Source: Flectonema sp. DT1601 (Eukaryota; Euglenozoa; Diplonemea; Diplonemida; Diplonemidae). From it: a stretch of DNA of 64,000 nt. Shown piece after piece: positions 18,550 to 33,500 of the stretch. Each line of letters opens with the position of its first letter. Positions within the stretch are counted from its first letter, which is position 1. The position numbers were made by a program, and so were the translations under genes. Below the pieces are notes generated by a model. The model ran no database searches. It was given only the letters and a program-made list of their open reading frames with translations, and was not told the origin of the DNA. The DNA lies in the NCBI GenBank assembly GCA_964019425.1, contig OZ025798.1:744001-808000 (forward strand), read 5' to 3'.

Positions 18550-21500
18550 ATGTCGCATATGACGGGAAGTGATCCGGCGCTGCTGGGATCTGTTGTTGAT
18601 AAAATGAGATCGTATCTGCAAAAGATTTGCATTCAAGGAACCATATCCAGAAATAATGTGAGAGGACCATGTGCTTGGTTAATGGACACATTCGAAGATG
18701 AAGTTAGAAAACACGGCATGGAAAGGAGTAAAATTCCTGGACACTACGGCTATCGAGAACCCAACGATTTCTATTTCCCATGTATATTACAATGTGTAAA
18801 AATTGTTCATACGATTGCCTCGAAAGATAAAGGAGGATGTCTAAAACAGAGTACTGGTTGTTATCGTTCCCTAACTATCATATTATCAATGCATAATGTA
18901 CTCACAGACTTATTAGTACGTCCATCAAAGGAGTACGAGGAAGTCTCATCAGAATGCCACGCAGCACTCCTTCAAGTTGAACACACCTGCATGGAAGCTC
19001 TTTATCAGCTTGTGTCATCATCAAAGTCTCCACCTAACTCTGCTTGGAGTGAATTAGAGCACTTAAAAGATTGCAGTGGTAACAGCTACCACTACTGTTG
19101 GGATACAGTTCCTCCAAAGGCAATCAAACACAGCTTAAATAGTATTGCATACGGTAAGATCGGAGCATCGTCATATCGAAAGATGATTGAAATAAGAGCG
19201 TGTTTGAGAGGATCAATCATTCCGTGGAAAACTATTTTAACGAAGTTGGTTACCGAAACAAAAGATCCTCGCCGATGTGCAGAAATGCTACTTTGGGAAG
19301 CATCAACCAGTGGAGGTAAATATGCGCCAACACCCCTGCCGAGTATTGAGGTTCCAGTTTTGTTAAGAAGATGTGCTGATGGTGTGCCGCCAGAAATGAT
19401 TTGGGAATTTCTTGAAGACCCGTCACTTCCTTCTAAAGCAGCTGAGGAACACTTAGCATCACAACAGCCGGGATATTCTCTTGAAGGTAAATGGGTTTAT
19501 GGAGGATCATCGAACTACACAATTGACAGACGTGATGATCAACTTCAATGGTCAGAAACAACTCACTCAAGAACTCTTGAAGGAACTGTAAGACCAGCTC
19601 GTGATGAAGGACAACCAAACATCCCACCTTCATTTCCGGGTGCTCAGTGGTCAGCCTTTTTAAGCAACGGAGGCGCTATCTTTCTAAGAGTTCTGGGACC
19701 ACACGCACTGGAAAGTATTTATAAAGACAACGCTGAGTCAAACAGTTCTGGTCTAAAGACTGTCGCTACTAAGTCAATGGAATCATCAAAGGATACTGTC
19801 GTAGGGTACTGTTCAAGGTTATTACAGACTACATTACAGGCTCAACCTAATCCTGATTATGTTGTGAGATTTAAGAAAGTGGTTGAAGGATTACCGCAAC
19901 TGGCTGAAGGATTTGTTGATCATCTTGAGAAACGTTTTGATGTCAGATATTGTAATCCAGCTACGATAGTTTCTATGTTAATGGCTATTCCGAATAGTGG
20001 TGGTGGGAGTGGAGCTCCACCACCACCAGGAGTACCTCCAGGAAGAGGTAATCAAGGAGTTAGTCAGAGCAAGATATCTGGTCCTAATGGTTTCTTAAAA
20101 CGTCAGTCTCAACGTCGACCATCTATAAATTTATTTTCGATTATCGCTGAGGGTTTGGAGATGGGAATGCCAATCGCAGCTCAAGACTGCATGACGATGA
20201 TTAAAGAAATATCACAGAGTTCATTTGGTGCACCTGACCCTGCAGGAGTTTTATTAGTGATGTCAGCCTCAGGGAGAACTGATTTCGATGGGATTTGGAA
20301 TTGGAATCACGGGTATCAAGAAAAGGATTACGAGTGCGCATTTGAAATTTGCAGCCACCACATCCGTTGTGTCCATCCCCAACTAGCTTCTGCTTCAATA
20401 ACAGGCATCGAATACGGTGGTGACTCACTTGAGTTTAATATTGTTCTCAGATCTGGAGAACACGGAGCAGCAGTACCAAATGCAAACAATTGCGAACTCG
20501 CTCAGGACCAGAATATGGAAATTGGAGACAGAGTACGAGTACGAGACCACGCAACGACCGACTGGAAACTCGGAATTGTCACCCAAACAGAAGAACCTGC
20601 GACACAAAAAGCAGAAGTAAAAGTTAGAATTGACACAATGCAAACACCATTCACTTGGGTGTATATTCAAAAGGTTATCGCACCACCACCTGTTGAAGGT
20701 GGAGGAGGAGGTAGTAGTAGTTCTGCGTGGAATAGTGCTATCAAAGTAAGAATGTTTCGCAACCCGCACACAAAGAAATACTACGGAGACTGGAAGGATT
20801 GGGGAACTGAGAATGACTGTTTGTTCGTAGAGTCTAACACTTCATCACCTGAAGCTGGTGGTTATCATATCGGACAAGTTGGTTGTGAATTATTATCTCC
20901 TGTTATTCAAGAATGGATCTCAAGATGGGATCCACGTGGATGTGGAAATCGAATCTTCAACAACGCAACTGACCTCGTTGAGCAAGTAATCAACGGTGAC
21001 ATCTATCAAAGAGATATTCTACTTCCTTCATACTGGGAATGGTTTATTGTCAGACTTATTAGTAACCATTTTCGATTCGTAGCTGACCTTGACGCCTGGG
21101 TGTTAGGAGGTGATGAGGGACTTCAAACACTGGATGGTGACAGACAAAGAGCTGCACAAATACTTCTGAACTGTTACATCAGCAATCGAAGAGTTGATTG
21201 GACATCAACACCTATCGACATAAAGAAGTTAACACCTTTAGGAAAAGTTTACGGAGAACGTATGATAAAGTTCATTGATGAGGTCATGAAAAGTCAAGTA
21301 GAGCTTCAAGAACAGATTGATAATAAAATGTTATCTCGTTCACAGAATATTGAGTTTGAGCGTCATCACGTTATCCTTGAAGCGAATGGTATTCAGTTAC
21401 ACTCTCAAGAGAATATTGAAGCAGTTAATAAAGTTCTTAGAGGAGTAGAACACACTACAGCAATGCTCAGAGAGTTAGTTGATAGGTGGGGAGTAACTGG

Positions 21501-24500
21501 TGCTGATAAACTGCTTGATAATCTCGAAGAAACTCTTCGCCAACGTGATCTCACACCACTCAAAACTATTGAGCTTCTTCATGTTGAAGTACGCGAAAGA
21601 CTTGGCGCAGCATTGCAATACGCTGATGCTGCCACATCACCACTTTTAAGATCTCATTTCTTAAAGCACACTCAGGGGGGTATTTGTGTTGATAAATTCC
21701 CTGAGAAATTCAACGAAGTCCTCATAGCTACAACAAAACTCACGATGTCAACTACCTGCATTGACTGTGTCGCTAATCTTGATCCAGTAGAAGGCGGTTA
21801 TGCAGAAGGTCGTCGTGATGCCGAATCCAGACTACTAACTGCAATTGGTGTTTCACCCGATGTAATTGAAAGCTTACTAAAAGGAGCACTACCATTACGA
21901 TTAGCTGTTCATGGATTGCAAGCATTCAGAAGGTTGGCTACCAATCCTCCTTCTCAGGGATTAAAGTTTCATGAGAACTTCTTTGATGCTGATCAAGATC
22001 AAATCCTTCTGGATTTGGATGCTGACGCTGTTCCATTAGAAGATTGTTCATCGACATTAGCAAATCTGAGATCAGTTACTGCAGGATGCAGACCTCATGT
22101 TCTTAGATTAGTATCAGCTGTACTTCAATGTGGTGCTCTTGTTGACTTTATCAGACGTCATCCAGAAACTCAAGACACGGGGTTGGCGAATGTTTTAGCC
22201 AATGCAAGAGACAAACAACACGCTGATTTTCAAACATTTTTAGAAGCTTGCACATACATAAATCCATTCGTTGCGGCATCTGAGATTCACGCTCAAATGG
22301 TAAAGGAACAGGAAGAAGATCCAGAAGACACTTCAGTCATGCTTCGACCAGTTGTCTACTGCTCTGGATTCTTCACAGCACTTCAAGATGCATTTGCTGG
22401 TGAAGAAATTAGTAACATGGCTGTCCTTGAAGAAATGTTATTAACGACTTCTGAAAAAGATAAATTAGAAGCACTCGAACAGTTGGTAGCATCTAAGACA
22501 ACATCGACTGATGCATTAGTAGCTCAGTGTAATAAACTATTTAAGGCTTTTATTGATGTACAGCTTCCACCTACTGGTGCTCCCACTTTAACATGTATTC
22601 AGGTTGATAATACTGAGCTGTCACTTGCTCAGTACAAAGATGTTATATTTAGAGCTACGTTACAAAAGAATTCTGATCCGATTTTAGCAAGTTTCGTACA
22701 GCAAGCGAAGGAAGTATTACGAGCATTCTTGTCTTGTTGTTCGTTATTTGATGAGGGTCATTTGGAGTTTCGTGGTAGACATGTAAAGTTCGAACACGGG
22801 GAGGCAATGCAAATCCACAACCTTCTTCAATCAATTCGTGGTCAGTGGATAACTGGATCATTAACTAAAGGAAGAGACACAAATAAACCACAAGACTCTT
22901 TGTTAGCATCAGCAATAAGAACACAACCAATCCTTGGTACATTATCTTCTGCTGAACTAGTCCGTTTAGCATTACTATTGAGAAATGCAACACCAATATC
23001 TGAGACTCGCCAATCATCTGAATTAACATCATCAACGTTGCGTCCTTCTCGTTCAGTTGCACTCAGCACTGGTTCGAATTTGATAAAAAATGAATTGCTT
23101 ATGAGTGTTGTGGAATCTATGAAATCTGCTAAATTGACATTAATAAAAACACAACCAGAAGAGTTCACTCCTGAAGAAGCTGGTGAAAAAGAAACAATTT
23201 CATGGTACAGAAAACACAGCAGCATTGAGTTCAGTGAAGACAACTGCAGAGCTACTCGTAGAACTGATCAAGTAGGACATCCTCCGATGGCTGTTGGAGG
23301 GAAGTCAATTAGCGAAGGATCAGTTGATTGGGATATTGAGATATTAAGTGGACCATTAAGTTCATCAACTCAAATAGGAGTTTGTCATCCAGAAATAGAC
23401 GTCTCTGGAGGTACCGTCTCATACACAAAACGATGGGCTTTATCATCCAGAGGAAAACTATGGGGTGCTAACAACTCTATTGGAACAGTCAGTGGCTATG
23501 CAGTTGGAGATGTCATCACTATTCACGTTAACGCTGATGAAGGAACTGTTCACTTTAGTGTTAACGGTGAGCGTAAGAGTCTTGGAATCACAAATGTAAA
23601 ACTACCTGTCGCCCCTTGCGCTGTAATGCATGATCCAGGAATGTCTTGTCGAATTATGTTAGCTCCTACTACTAAAGAAAATGATAATAACATTACTATT
23701 TGTGGAAGTATGCATGCCAATGGTATCTATTCACCAACATGTGACACCTACATGAGAAGTGATGGAGCAGTGTTATGTCCTGCAGACGGAGGTTGGGCAG
23801 TTTACTCAGCTGCAACATCATCAGCGAAACTGTTGATTGCATCGGTGAAATCTCATCGAGGATTTACAATTCATCCTTCAAGAATTGGTGATTGGAGACA
23901 AACACGTGATTCACTTCTACACGAAGAACACACGGAATATGATACTCAAATATATGTTGGTAACACTGATCAGAATTCAGGTCGTACTAATACTGCTGGT
24001 GATGAATCTTGGAAGGCATCTGTCAAAGAAGCTGCTAAAGAAAAAAGTCACTCAATTGATCCAAAGGGTGTTGTTATATTATTTGATGAACAGGAACCGA
24101 TCGAAGACGAAAACGAGACTAAAGACATAACAACGACAGCGACAACAGCAGGTCAGGAAAACAATGATGAGACGAACAGTTTAGATTCTGAAGACTTCGG
24201 TTTTGATATTTTTGAAGACGAAGAAGGAAAACCTGTTGAACTCGGCTGTTCATTCACAGAAATTGACGACATGCTTCTCATTGATAAAGTAACAATCGGA
24301 TCCATTGCTTTTGATGCATCAGTTCTATCTGGTCATCGAGTTCTCGCAATCTTATTCGGACCAGAGGCAGGTCGTCGAGGATCCGCATCAACCCTCCGCG
24401 AACGTTTAAAACTTGCCTGTGCTTCCGCATCACAGTTCACAATAATAACTCAGTCTGCTGCTGTTTGGTCTCATTCATCAAGTGACTTAGTAACGAAACA

Positions 24501-27500
24501 CATTCAACAAATATCAAACCCATCACAATCATCATCAGCTGAATCTTTATTAAATAAATTAGTAAGTACCGTGTCAGGTAGAGTTGAACAAGAGAAAGTG
24601 AATACATTCTCAAGTGCCTTCTCACCATTGCCTGCTTCTGAATGGGAAATAAGATTAGTTGGTAACTTGTATGGCGCACGTGTTGGTGCGGCTTCTCAGC
24701 TGTTCTCAACAACAGAATCTGTGAACAGTGATACGAATAAAAGTAATTCAGTATGGCTACTCAGAGATGGTTCAATATATCACAATGACGTTACTATCCA
24801 ATCAACAAGTGGAGCATTACGATCTGGTGATGTTGTTAAGATTAGAGTCACTGTGTTATCTACTACAAAGACAACTATCGAATTCTACATAAATGGAAAG
24901 AAACTCAGAGATGGCATCAGCGGTAACTTTAATAAACTTTACCCAGTAGTATACCTTCCATCAAAAGGATCATCTGCGACTATCAGAAATGGTCTTTCTT
25001 TGTCTGAAGAAGCTGTTTCGATACCTCAACTTGAATGGACATCATTCTCACAACACATTGTAACTGTATCAGGTAGTAGTCAATCTGTTAGGAGAAGAAA
25101 TGACAGTGGATATGCTGCTGCTATTGGTGAAGAATTCAGTGCTGTTGATCATAAGTATGCTTTCGAGTTAGAGATCTCAAATACATGTGATAATTCACTC
25201 TTTGGTGTGATGAGTAAAGGTGTTAACCTTGAAAGGGTACTACCTGGGGGTTCTGATACATCAATATGGGGACTTGCTATCCGTTCTGATAACGGAGAGC
25301 TACACAGCGCATCGGGTAGTGTCGCAGATCCAACTGACGACTTAAAATTCGGAACGGGTGACAGAATAAAATTTGTGATCGATTTCAACACAAAATGCAT
25401 CGACATCTTTAAGAATGGTGTTCGAAAGTATTCTTCAAAAGATAACAACATCCTGATACCCGATGGTACAATACTAACACCATGGGCGTGTCTCGGTAAC
25501 AATGTCACTTGCACTATTCATTACGTTCCAATAAGTGGACCACCACCACCTCCACCACCTCCACAAACTGAAGAGAGTGATACTGACAGTAGTGACAGTG
25601 GTTTTGGATTGTTTGATGATGAAGATGATGACACTTCCTGTCCACCTCCTTTCAAAGTAGGAGACATCGTCTCGTTTAACAATCTAGTCGCACCAGGAAT
25701 GTTCTTTTCTCAATCTTGGAAACCAACATTAACAAATCTCATTGGTCAACAAGCTCGTATTACTCGTATTAAAGGAGCTATTACATCAGTGGTTGTTACA
25801 TCTGATAATACAAAATATCAGGTAAACCATGTTTGTCTTATTAAAGCTCCTAAAAAACAAGCGTCGACAACAGCTAAAGTAGAAGACTGCATTTACATTA
25901 GAAACAGCTTAGGAGGAATAGCAGATGGAGTTTACAAAAAATCAACTCCGATATACACCAGACAAGATCGAAGAACACAAATAATTCACTGGAATAATCG
26001 ATGGGTTGTTACTGATATGACTGATCGAGGTATTGTTTGGTGTGAGTCTAGTGAAGAACCTCTCGGGTCTCATGGAGTTCTCTGGACTGAAGCAAAACGA
26101 TCACCAATTGAGCCTCCTTTATTCATTCGTATTTCCGGATCAAGTGTTCCAGGATTATATCAACTACAAAGTAATAGACTTCACTTAGGTAGACCAATAT
26201 GGTTAAATCCAATGAATGGTTACGTTGTTTCTTGGAGTGAGAAATCTTGTTGGAACATTTCTCAAGAATCAAAAGTTATAAAATCAGTACCAGTCGCATT
26301 TGCACAATCACTTCACGAAGAAGGAACAGTCTGTTCCTTACCAACATCAGCAAAGTTATGGTGTGTTGGTGATGGTGATTCCATGATCATCGACCCTACA
26401 ATATCAGTAGTCCCAATCTACAGTGGTGAGACACTAGTAGAACATGAGGGTTCACATTATATGAAATCTGAGTGGGATTACATAATAAAATCGAAGAAGT
26501 CAACATCATCAGCATCACCACCAGAAAGGTTTGGTGAGATTATAAAAACTACTTCAGATGTTAATTTGTTAATTGATTTGAGAAAAGTAAATCAAATGGT
26601 GACTACTGAGACTGACCCAATGACAGATGAAGAACTCGCTGGTTGGCACATCGTTCATGGAAGTACCGGATCCTGTCCGAGAGGACCATCGCTGCGCTTT
26701 GCTCTTTCTGAAATAGCAGTTGATCAAAACAAGGAAATCATGTGGAAAAAATGGGCGAATGCAGCCTCAGCACAAAACGACGTAAAGAACGCATCGTTAG
26801 TGATATTGCAACGTATTGGAAAGTTTTTACAGCGATTGGAGGGATCTGCTGACAGTCGGAAAATAAATAATTTCGATGCGACTCAGCGACTGAACCGCTA
26901 CGGACCTATCTCTGAGAGAACTATCGAAGGTAATGTCGTTGACGTCTCTCGTTTGTCTGGACCGGATGCGAGAGCTTTTGGTCTATCGCTGTTCTCAAGG
27001 GATAGTTTACAGCCTCATTTTGTACTCGACTGTACTCAGTCAACACCGCCTGAAGATGTTCATAATTTTATAGTTCGCTATAAAGAATTGAGTGCTGGTA
27101 GACTTCTTGTTAACAACGTTCAAGTCCTACCTGCTGACACTCAAGCAGAAGTCCGACAGGCTGCAAGAGAAGTGAATACACACAAAGAACTAATAGCATT
27201 AATTACTGAAGGATCTGGTGTTGATGAATCTGTTGAACAAGTTGACTACAGATGTTGTGATATTCAGTGGAAGAGATGGGCACATGAAAGAGTCAGTAAA
27301 CTACGAAGATTTGACAGCGTGACGTATTTCAATCAAAAGTCAGGATCTGGTAAATCGTTCACAATTGAGAAGAAGATAATTGCACCTCACAGGGCTGCAA
27401 ATCCACATGCACCTGTTGTGATACTTGACCTCGACTCTACGTGTACATTACAAGGAGTCTGTGAGCAACTACTCTCACCACTGCGAGCAGATTGCGGTCT

Positions 27501-30500
27501 GATTGTTGTGAATGTCGCTCATGATTCTAATGTGAAGTTAGTAAATACAGTCCTTGACTCACTTGTCTTCTTTGGGAAAGTATCTTCCCCTTCTGGTAAA
27601 ACTGTAGTCATTCCTCGCAATGGATGGAACATGTCTGTTGAGGTTCAGGAATGTGATGATGTTAATATGAAAAACATTATAAATATTTTATCACTCGATG
27701 GGATTGCAATCCCTGGAGAAGTATTGCCATTCAGATTTAGTGAAATTGATAATTCTTTAGAAGCGTTGCAGTTCTTAGACAAACACACTGAAGGTTTGAA
27801 AGATGTCCCACCAGAAGAACAACTTCGAATGATATGTCGAGGAACACCACCACCTGATATTCGTCCAATGGGTCTCACTTGGGATGAAGACACGGCTGTT
27901 ACAAATGCTGTCACTGCAGAAGAATCACAAAAACGTGCTCAACTTGATGCCAAACCAGTTTCAGTCAGATCCATGGCAAGAGTCGCACGTTTATTAGCAA
28001 CACGATTTGTTAAGTTCGCCAGCACCTTCGCCTACAGCGATCATGAGGGTGTTGGTGTTCGTGAAGTTCGATCACTTGTTGCTGAAACAATGAGACACGC
28101 GGCTTATCAATACATCGATCCAACCATTCCTGATATGTTCCACTTAAGAGTTAGTGATGACCCAGTTCCAACTATGATGTTATTATCTGGAAAGGTACCT
28201 CAGCCGATTGAAAAAGCTCGTGACGCTGTTAGAGGAGCAATTCAAAATCACATGAGAGCCATCTATGGCGGAAATATACCTTATGGAGTAGCTTCTAATG
28301 TAGAACTTGTCGACTTGGAGCAAAAACCTCTTTACTCTCTTGTTGAAGTGTTGGCAACGGAGATGTCAGTCGCTGAAAAGGCAACGTCATCCCTGCTAAC
28401 AGAAAAGGGTTACGTATTGATTAGTGACTTTTTACAAAAAATGTTACAACTTTCTGAACATATTGAGCTTAACGACACTTCTATATTACAAGGACCTTCA
28501 GGAACTGGTAAAAGTTTTTGTGTATCTCTCCTCGCAGCTTTAGAACAGCTTTCTAAAAGACACGGATTTGAAGGATTATCAACTACGTTAGTGGAGTTCA
28601 TCAGATCACAAACAGTAAAAGAACTATTCCCTGAATCAATGTCTGATCAAGTTGGTGATGTTCCGAATGTACTTTGGAATGCTGTCAACAGAGAAGACTA
28701 TCAAAACGTCTTCGATGTCTTGGATGCGATTTCTGACAGACCTCCACAAGTAGCTGTACGAGCTCTGGACATCATTAGAAAAGCATTATTAGATCTCGTC
28801 GGGCCGATGTTGAGTGATCCACGTCTTCATCCTGAAGTCAGTCAAAAGATGTACGAAACCGACGACATGCTAACAGCATGCACCATCCTTCGCAGTGGTT
28901 GTGAGATATCCGAAAACGCATCCGAAGATGAATACATGATGAGCGTATTTCAATTAAAGAATGTCATAACAAACATCGTCCATGCTCTCTCTAGAATAGG
29001 ACGAGCCTACATGACCCAAACAGTTGTAGGTTGCGTTGAGGAATGTATAGAAAGAGAGGTCTATCCCGCAATTATAGACGATGAACGATTAATCACAATG
29101 ATTAAAAAGGAACACTTAACAACATCTTTATTAGAGTGGGCCAGAGATGTTCCTATTCGATGCGGTGAGAGGACCTTCGACGTCTTGAAATCGATAAAAC
29201 AATTCTGCAGAAGTCAACTGTCGTTAAATCGATTGCTTAAACCTTGTGCAGAACTTAAGAAATTCATTGAAACAAGTGATGAAGCGTTACAACCTAAAGC
29301 AGCACCTCAGAAATTGAGGAAAGGTAAACCAAGAAAAGTACAAAATAAACAACCAACCACAGAAATACCCAACATCGCTCAGGTAATAGAATGGATGTTG
29401 GCATGTACGAGGGCTGATAATTTCAAATCAGTTTTGATGAGTTACGATATGACTCCAGACGATCTATTTCAAGAAGTCAGACCGATCTTCGAAAATGCTT
29501 CAGAATGTCCATCTGTTCGTTTTATTGTATTCATTGATGAAATGAATGCGAGTGGGATGATGGGTCTACTCAAAAGACTTGTTGTTGACAGATCATGGTC
29601 TTTATGGGGTCAGTATAAGAATACTTCTGATAGTAAGATACCAACAAACATATCATTCGTATGTGCAGTGAACCCTCACAAGAAGGATGTATCTCTTGAA
29701 GGTGCGACAGTTGATAGCACAACTCACGTAGATCCGGAACAAAGAAATCAACCGAACGTTGATTCTGAATTAGGATTTGATGTTCAAGCGTTGCCAACTC
29801 CATGTAAAGATCATGTCATTCCGTGGAAACAGCTTAGTGATGATCAAAGAGATCTGTTTGTTGCAAGAAGACTTGGGAATAATAGAAGTCTGTTTTCATA
29901 CCATGTTCCCACTGGTCAGATTGATACACTCGCTGGTGTTATTCTAACAGCACATAAACATGTTCAACAACATTTGATTCAATCAAGATCAAGAAGTACA
30001 GTAAGTCAAAGAGATATTCATCGTACTATGAAGCTATTCGATTTCTTCTTTGATAGAAATCACGACTTTGTGACAGGTTCCGGACGACCACCAACTCAAG
30101 TATGGCACAGAGCATTGTCAGCAATGCTTGCGGCAGCCTCAATTGGATATTACTTCAGGTTGATTCCTTCACAAAGAATTCTTCTTGCTGAGGATATTAC
30201 ACAATATTTATTTACTGCTCAACGTCAACAAAATGCTGATGAAGCCCCAGAAAGTATGTTTCACATTCCTGAAGACTTCTCGTTCTCTCAATCAGTTCAA
30301 CGAGCAGTAGATTTATATTGTTGTTCAGATCACATGAAGTTACCTGAAGCAGTATTTCAACATCAGGGACTGATGGAGAATCTTTTCGCACAGTTGGTGT
30401 GTTTTCATTTACGATTAGGTGTCATCTTACACGGTGCTCCCGGAACATCAAAAACTCTATCAAACAACATCATTCGAGACAACATGACTGGAAGAGGTGA

Positions 30501-33500
30501 TTTCATGGACAAGTTTGCTCAAATATCTGAAGTATGTCGTTATCAGGGATCCTCACAATCTACAGCTGATGAAATCAAAAGAAAATGTACTGAAGCATTA
30601 GAAAGTCAGCAACGACATGATGCTGTCGGCAGACGTAACAAACGTTCATTGCTGTTCGTTGATGAAGCAGGTCTGGTTGGAAGTGGTGAAAAGGCACGTC
30701 AATGGGGACTAAAAGTATTACACTACTATCTTGAGGCAGGTCTTGCAGCAGTTCTAATGACAAACGATCCTCTCGATCCTGCTATCAGTAATCGATGTGT
30801 TGAAGTATATCTTTCGAAACCTTGCGAAGATGAATTAGCAGCAATTTGTTGTGGAATTCTTCATCCAAAAGGATCAAACGCCTTGAGTGACACCTCAAAA
30901 CAGATCATCCCAGCTTGCTGTAAAGCTTTTGGTTCCCTCATGGATGGTGGGTCTGGAGCAACAATCGCTGAAAGACGAACACCAGCAGAATTGAAATGGT
31001 GGTTCGGACTACGAGATTTATTTCATTTAATGAGATTCTTGAGAAGACAACAAACTGATTCGTTGGAAATAAAGATCACACCAGAGATGTTGATGAGGGG
31101 ACTCGAACGTAACTTCAACGGATTACCTGAACTCTTTGGTGTTGTTGTAGAAACTTTTGGAGATGCGATGAGTGTCGCAGGTCTCCCAGAATATGGAAAT
31201 AATTCCCTGAGAGGATTAGCACGTCGTAAACTAGAAGTTGTATCCGACAGTTTAAATGACAACAACAGAGCTTCAGAAGGAGCAGCTCGTAACCTAAACG
31301 ATATGTGGGTACGATTCAAACTACTGGTAGACACCACAGCTGATGGTACCCTTCTTGGGTTACTTCACAGTACTAAAGTTCATGATTTTAATGATGTACA
31401 AGTTCTATCTTTATCTGCATTATCAGAAGATGAATTGATGCCAGTCACAGTCGTAAGTCAAATAGCTGCAGCCATGGAAACAGGTAAGACTGTCTGGCTT
31501 ACCAACACCAGAGCTATTGATGGATGTCTGTTTGATGTGTTTAATCAGAATTATCAATGTTGTACAAATGGTAGAAATCAAGTTCTTCACTTTGTAGCTC
31601 TTGCTATTGGAGCAACTCTGGAATATAAAAGAGTTCATAAAAATTTCCAAGCGATTGTTCACGTGACCAGAGCAGAGCTGAGTCCTGACGTGTTACCATC
31701 ACCATTCCTAAATAGACTTGAAAAGTTTACAGTCGGCATTGAAGACATTTTAGAGCACACAACTCACAGACTTCCTGATCGTGAAAAGCGTCTTGCTGCT
31801 TGGGCTCGCGAGAAGTGTGGTCGTTTTATAAGATGCTTGAGTGTGACTGATAGATGTTTATTTAGTGCAAAACCGAGTGACACTCTCGACAGCGTCGTTC
31901 TCGAGTCTATCGCAAAAGGAAAGATTGAACTTCTACCACCAGACGCAAGAATAGCCGTCGATGAGTCACTGGCAACTTTCTTATGGGGAAACTCTAAAAG
32001 TAAAGAAGACACTGGAACCTTGTGGAGATCAAGAGCTCTTCGATTATTTAATTTAATGAGACCAGAGGGAATGTTCCTCGCTCAACGAGTATTGCAGAAA
32101 GCACCTGCTTATGTTAGATCTTACTTTGTATCATTATCACCTTGGAGTATAAGAAGTTATTGTAAACACTTAAAGAGCTTACACCATACAAGTTGGAAAA
32201 GAACTGTTGTTTACAGTCCTGATAATGTAGACTTTGCTGATGTTCTTCACTCAGAACCATACGTCAGACTTGTTTCTTTAGATGGAATGGCAAAGGCAGA
32301 AAGAGGTGCTGAAGATCTTCAGGAAGAAGTTTATCGTTTTGTTGAATCTGATAGTCTTTCTGTTTTTGTTGTATTGATAAACCCATCGTATATAGGATTA
32401 CCAATAGTTCGTGAGGTTCGTCACTTACTTGAAAACCCACCTGAAGACACCGTCCAGAGAGGTCGTAAAGCTGTGGTCTTACTGCAGTCATTCAGACCTA
32501 GCGAGTATTCGACATCTTGTACACCTCTATTCTCAACTGGTTGGGATCAAGAATATATTGATGCTTCAGCAGATGTTATTGGACTTGATATTCTGAGGTA
32601 CACAGACAGTTCTATTGTAGGAAAGAAAAGCATCGCCACCACCGCCACTTGGACTGCTATTGAAACAGTTCTTCCAGAAGCACTAGCAGATGTTGATGCG
32701 AGTCAAGTTAATGTACCTCCTCCTCCATTATTGGAAGGTGATAGGGCTGCTCCTCTTTATGATACGAGACAACCATTCTCTGATAGATTACAATTAGCGA
32801 AGGATTTACTTGATAAGTGTTCAGCTGTTAAAGCTGCTCTCGTATCACTTTACAACAGATACCTTCCAACACCAGAACAGTTAGTAGGAATGGCTCAAGA
32901 AGTTGCTGCAAGAGGAGATGAATCGAGTCACAGTCTAGCAGCTCTATTGAAAGCTGAAGAGAATAAGATTCCGTGTCACCTCGCTACTATCGCGCTACGA
33001 CTACTACTTGAAGACAGGAATGCATCAGCTCTACTCTCAGGAACAGTTTCAAAAGAAGTTGATAAGTTAATGGCTAGAGCACTCTGTCTTAGTATCGATG
33101 GAATGACCTTCGATCAATTATTAATGTTCAAAGCTCATGAATTACCACCTCTCGTTATTGGACCTTCTTCTCCAAGACTACCAGGATCATTAGCATTAGC
33201 TGAACAGTTGACTGTTGGAGGTACTGTTCAAAACACTTTGGAGGAGGCAAAACGACTTGCTATCCTACACGAGAACGGACCCGTAGGAGAGTTAATTAGA
33301 ATCATTCACAGAGATCAGAACTTAGTAACTGCTTTTTTTACAGACTGCTTACGCAGTCGTATCCGTCACTCTGACGTTGACGTTGAGCGTGCGGCGCTGG
33401 GACTTGTTCTGCAATTAGCGAGATGTAGATACGTTGAGATCTTTGGACAACATGAACCAGAGACTATTTGGTCAATAAGAGCAATGTGTGCTGTAGAGGC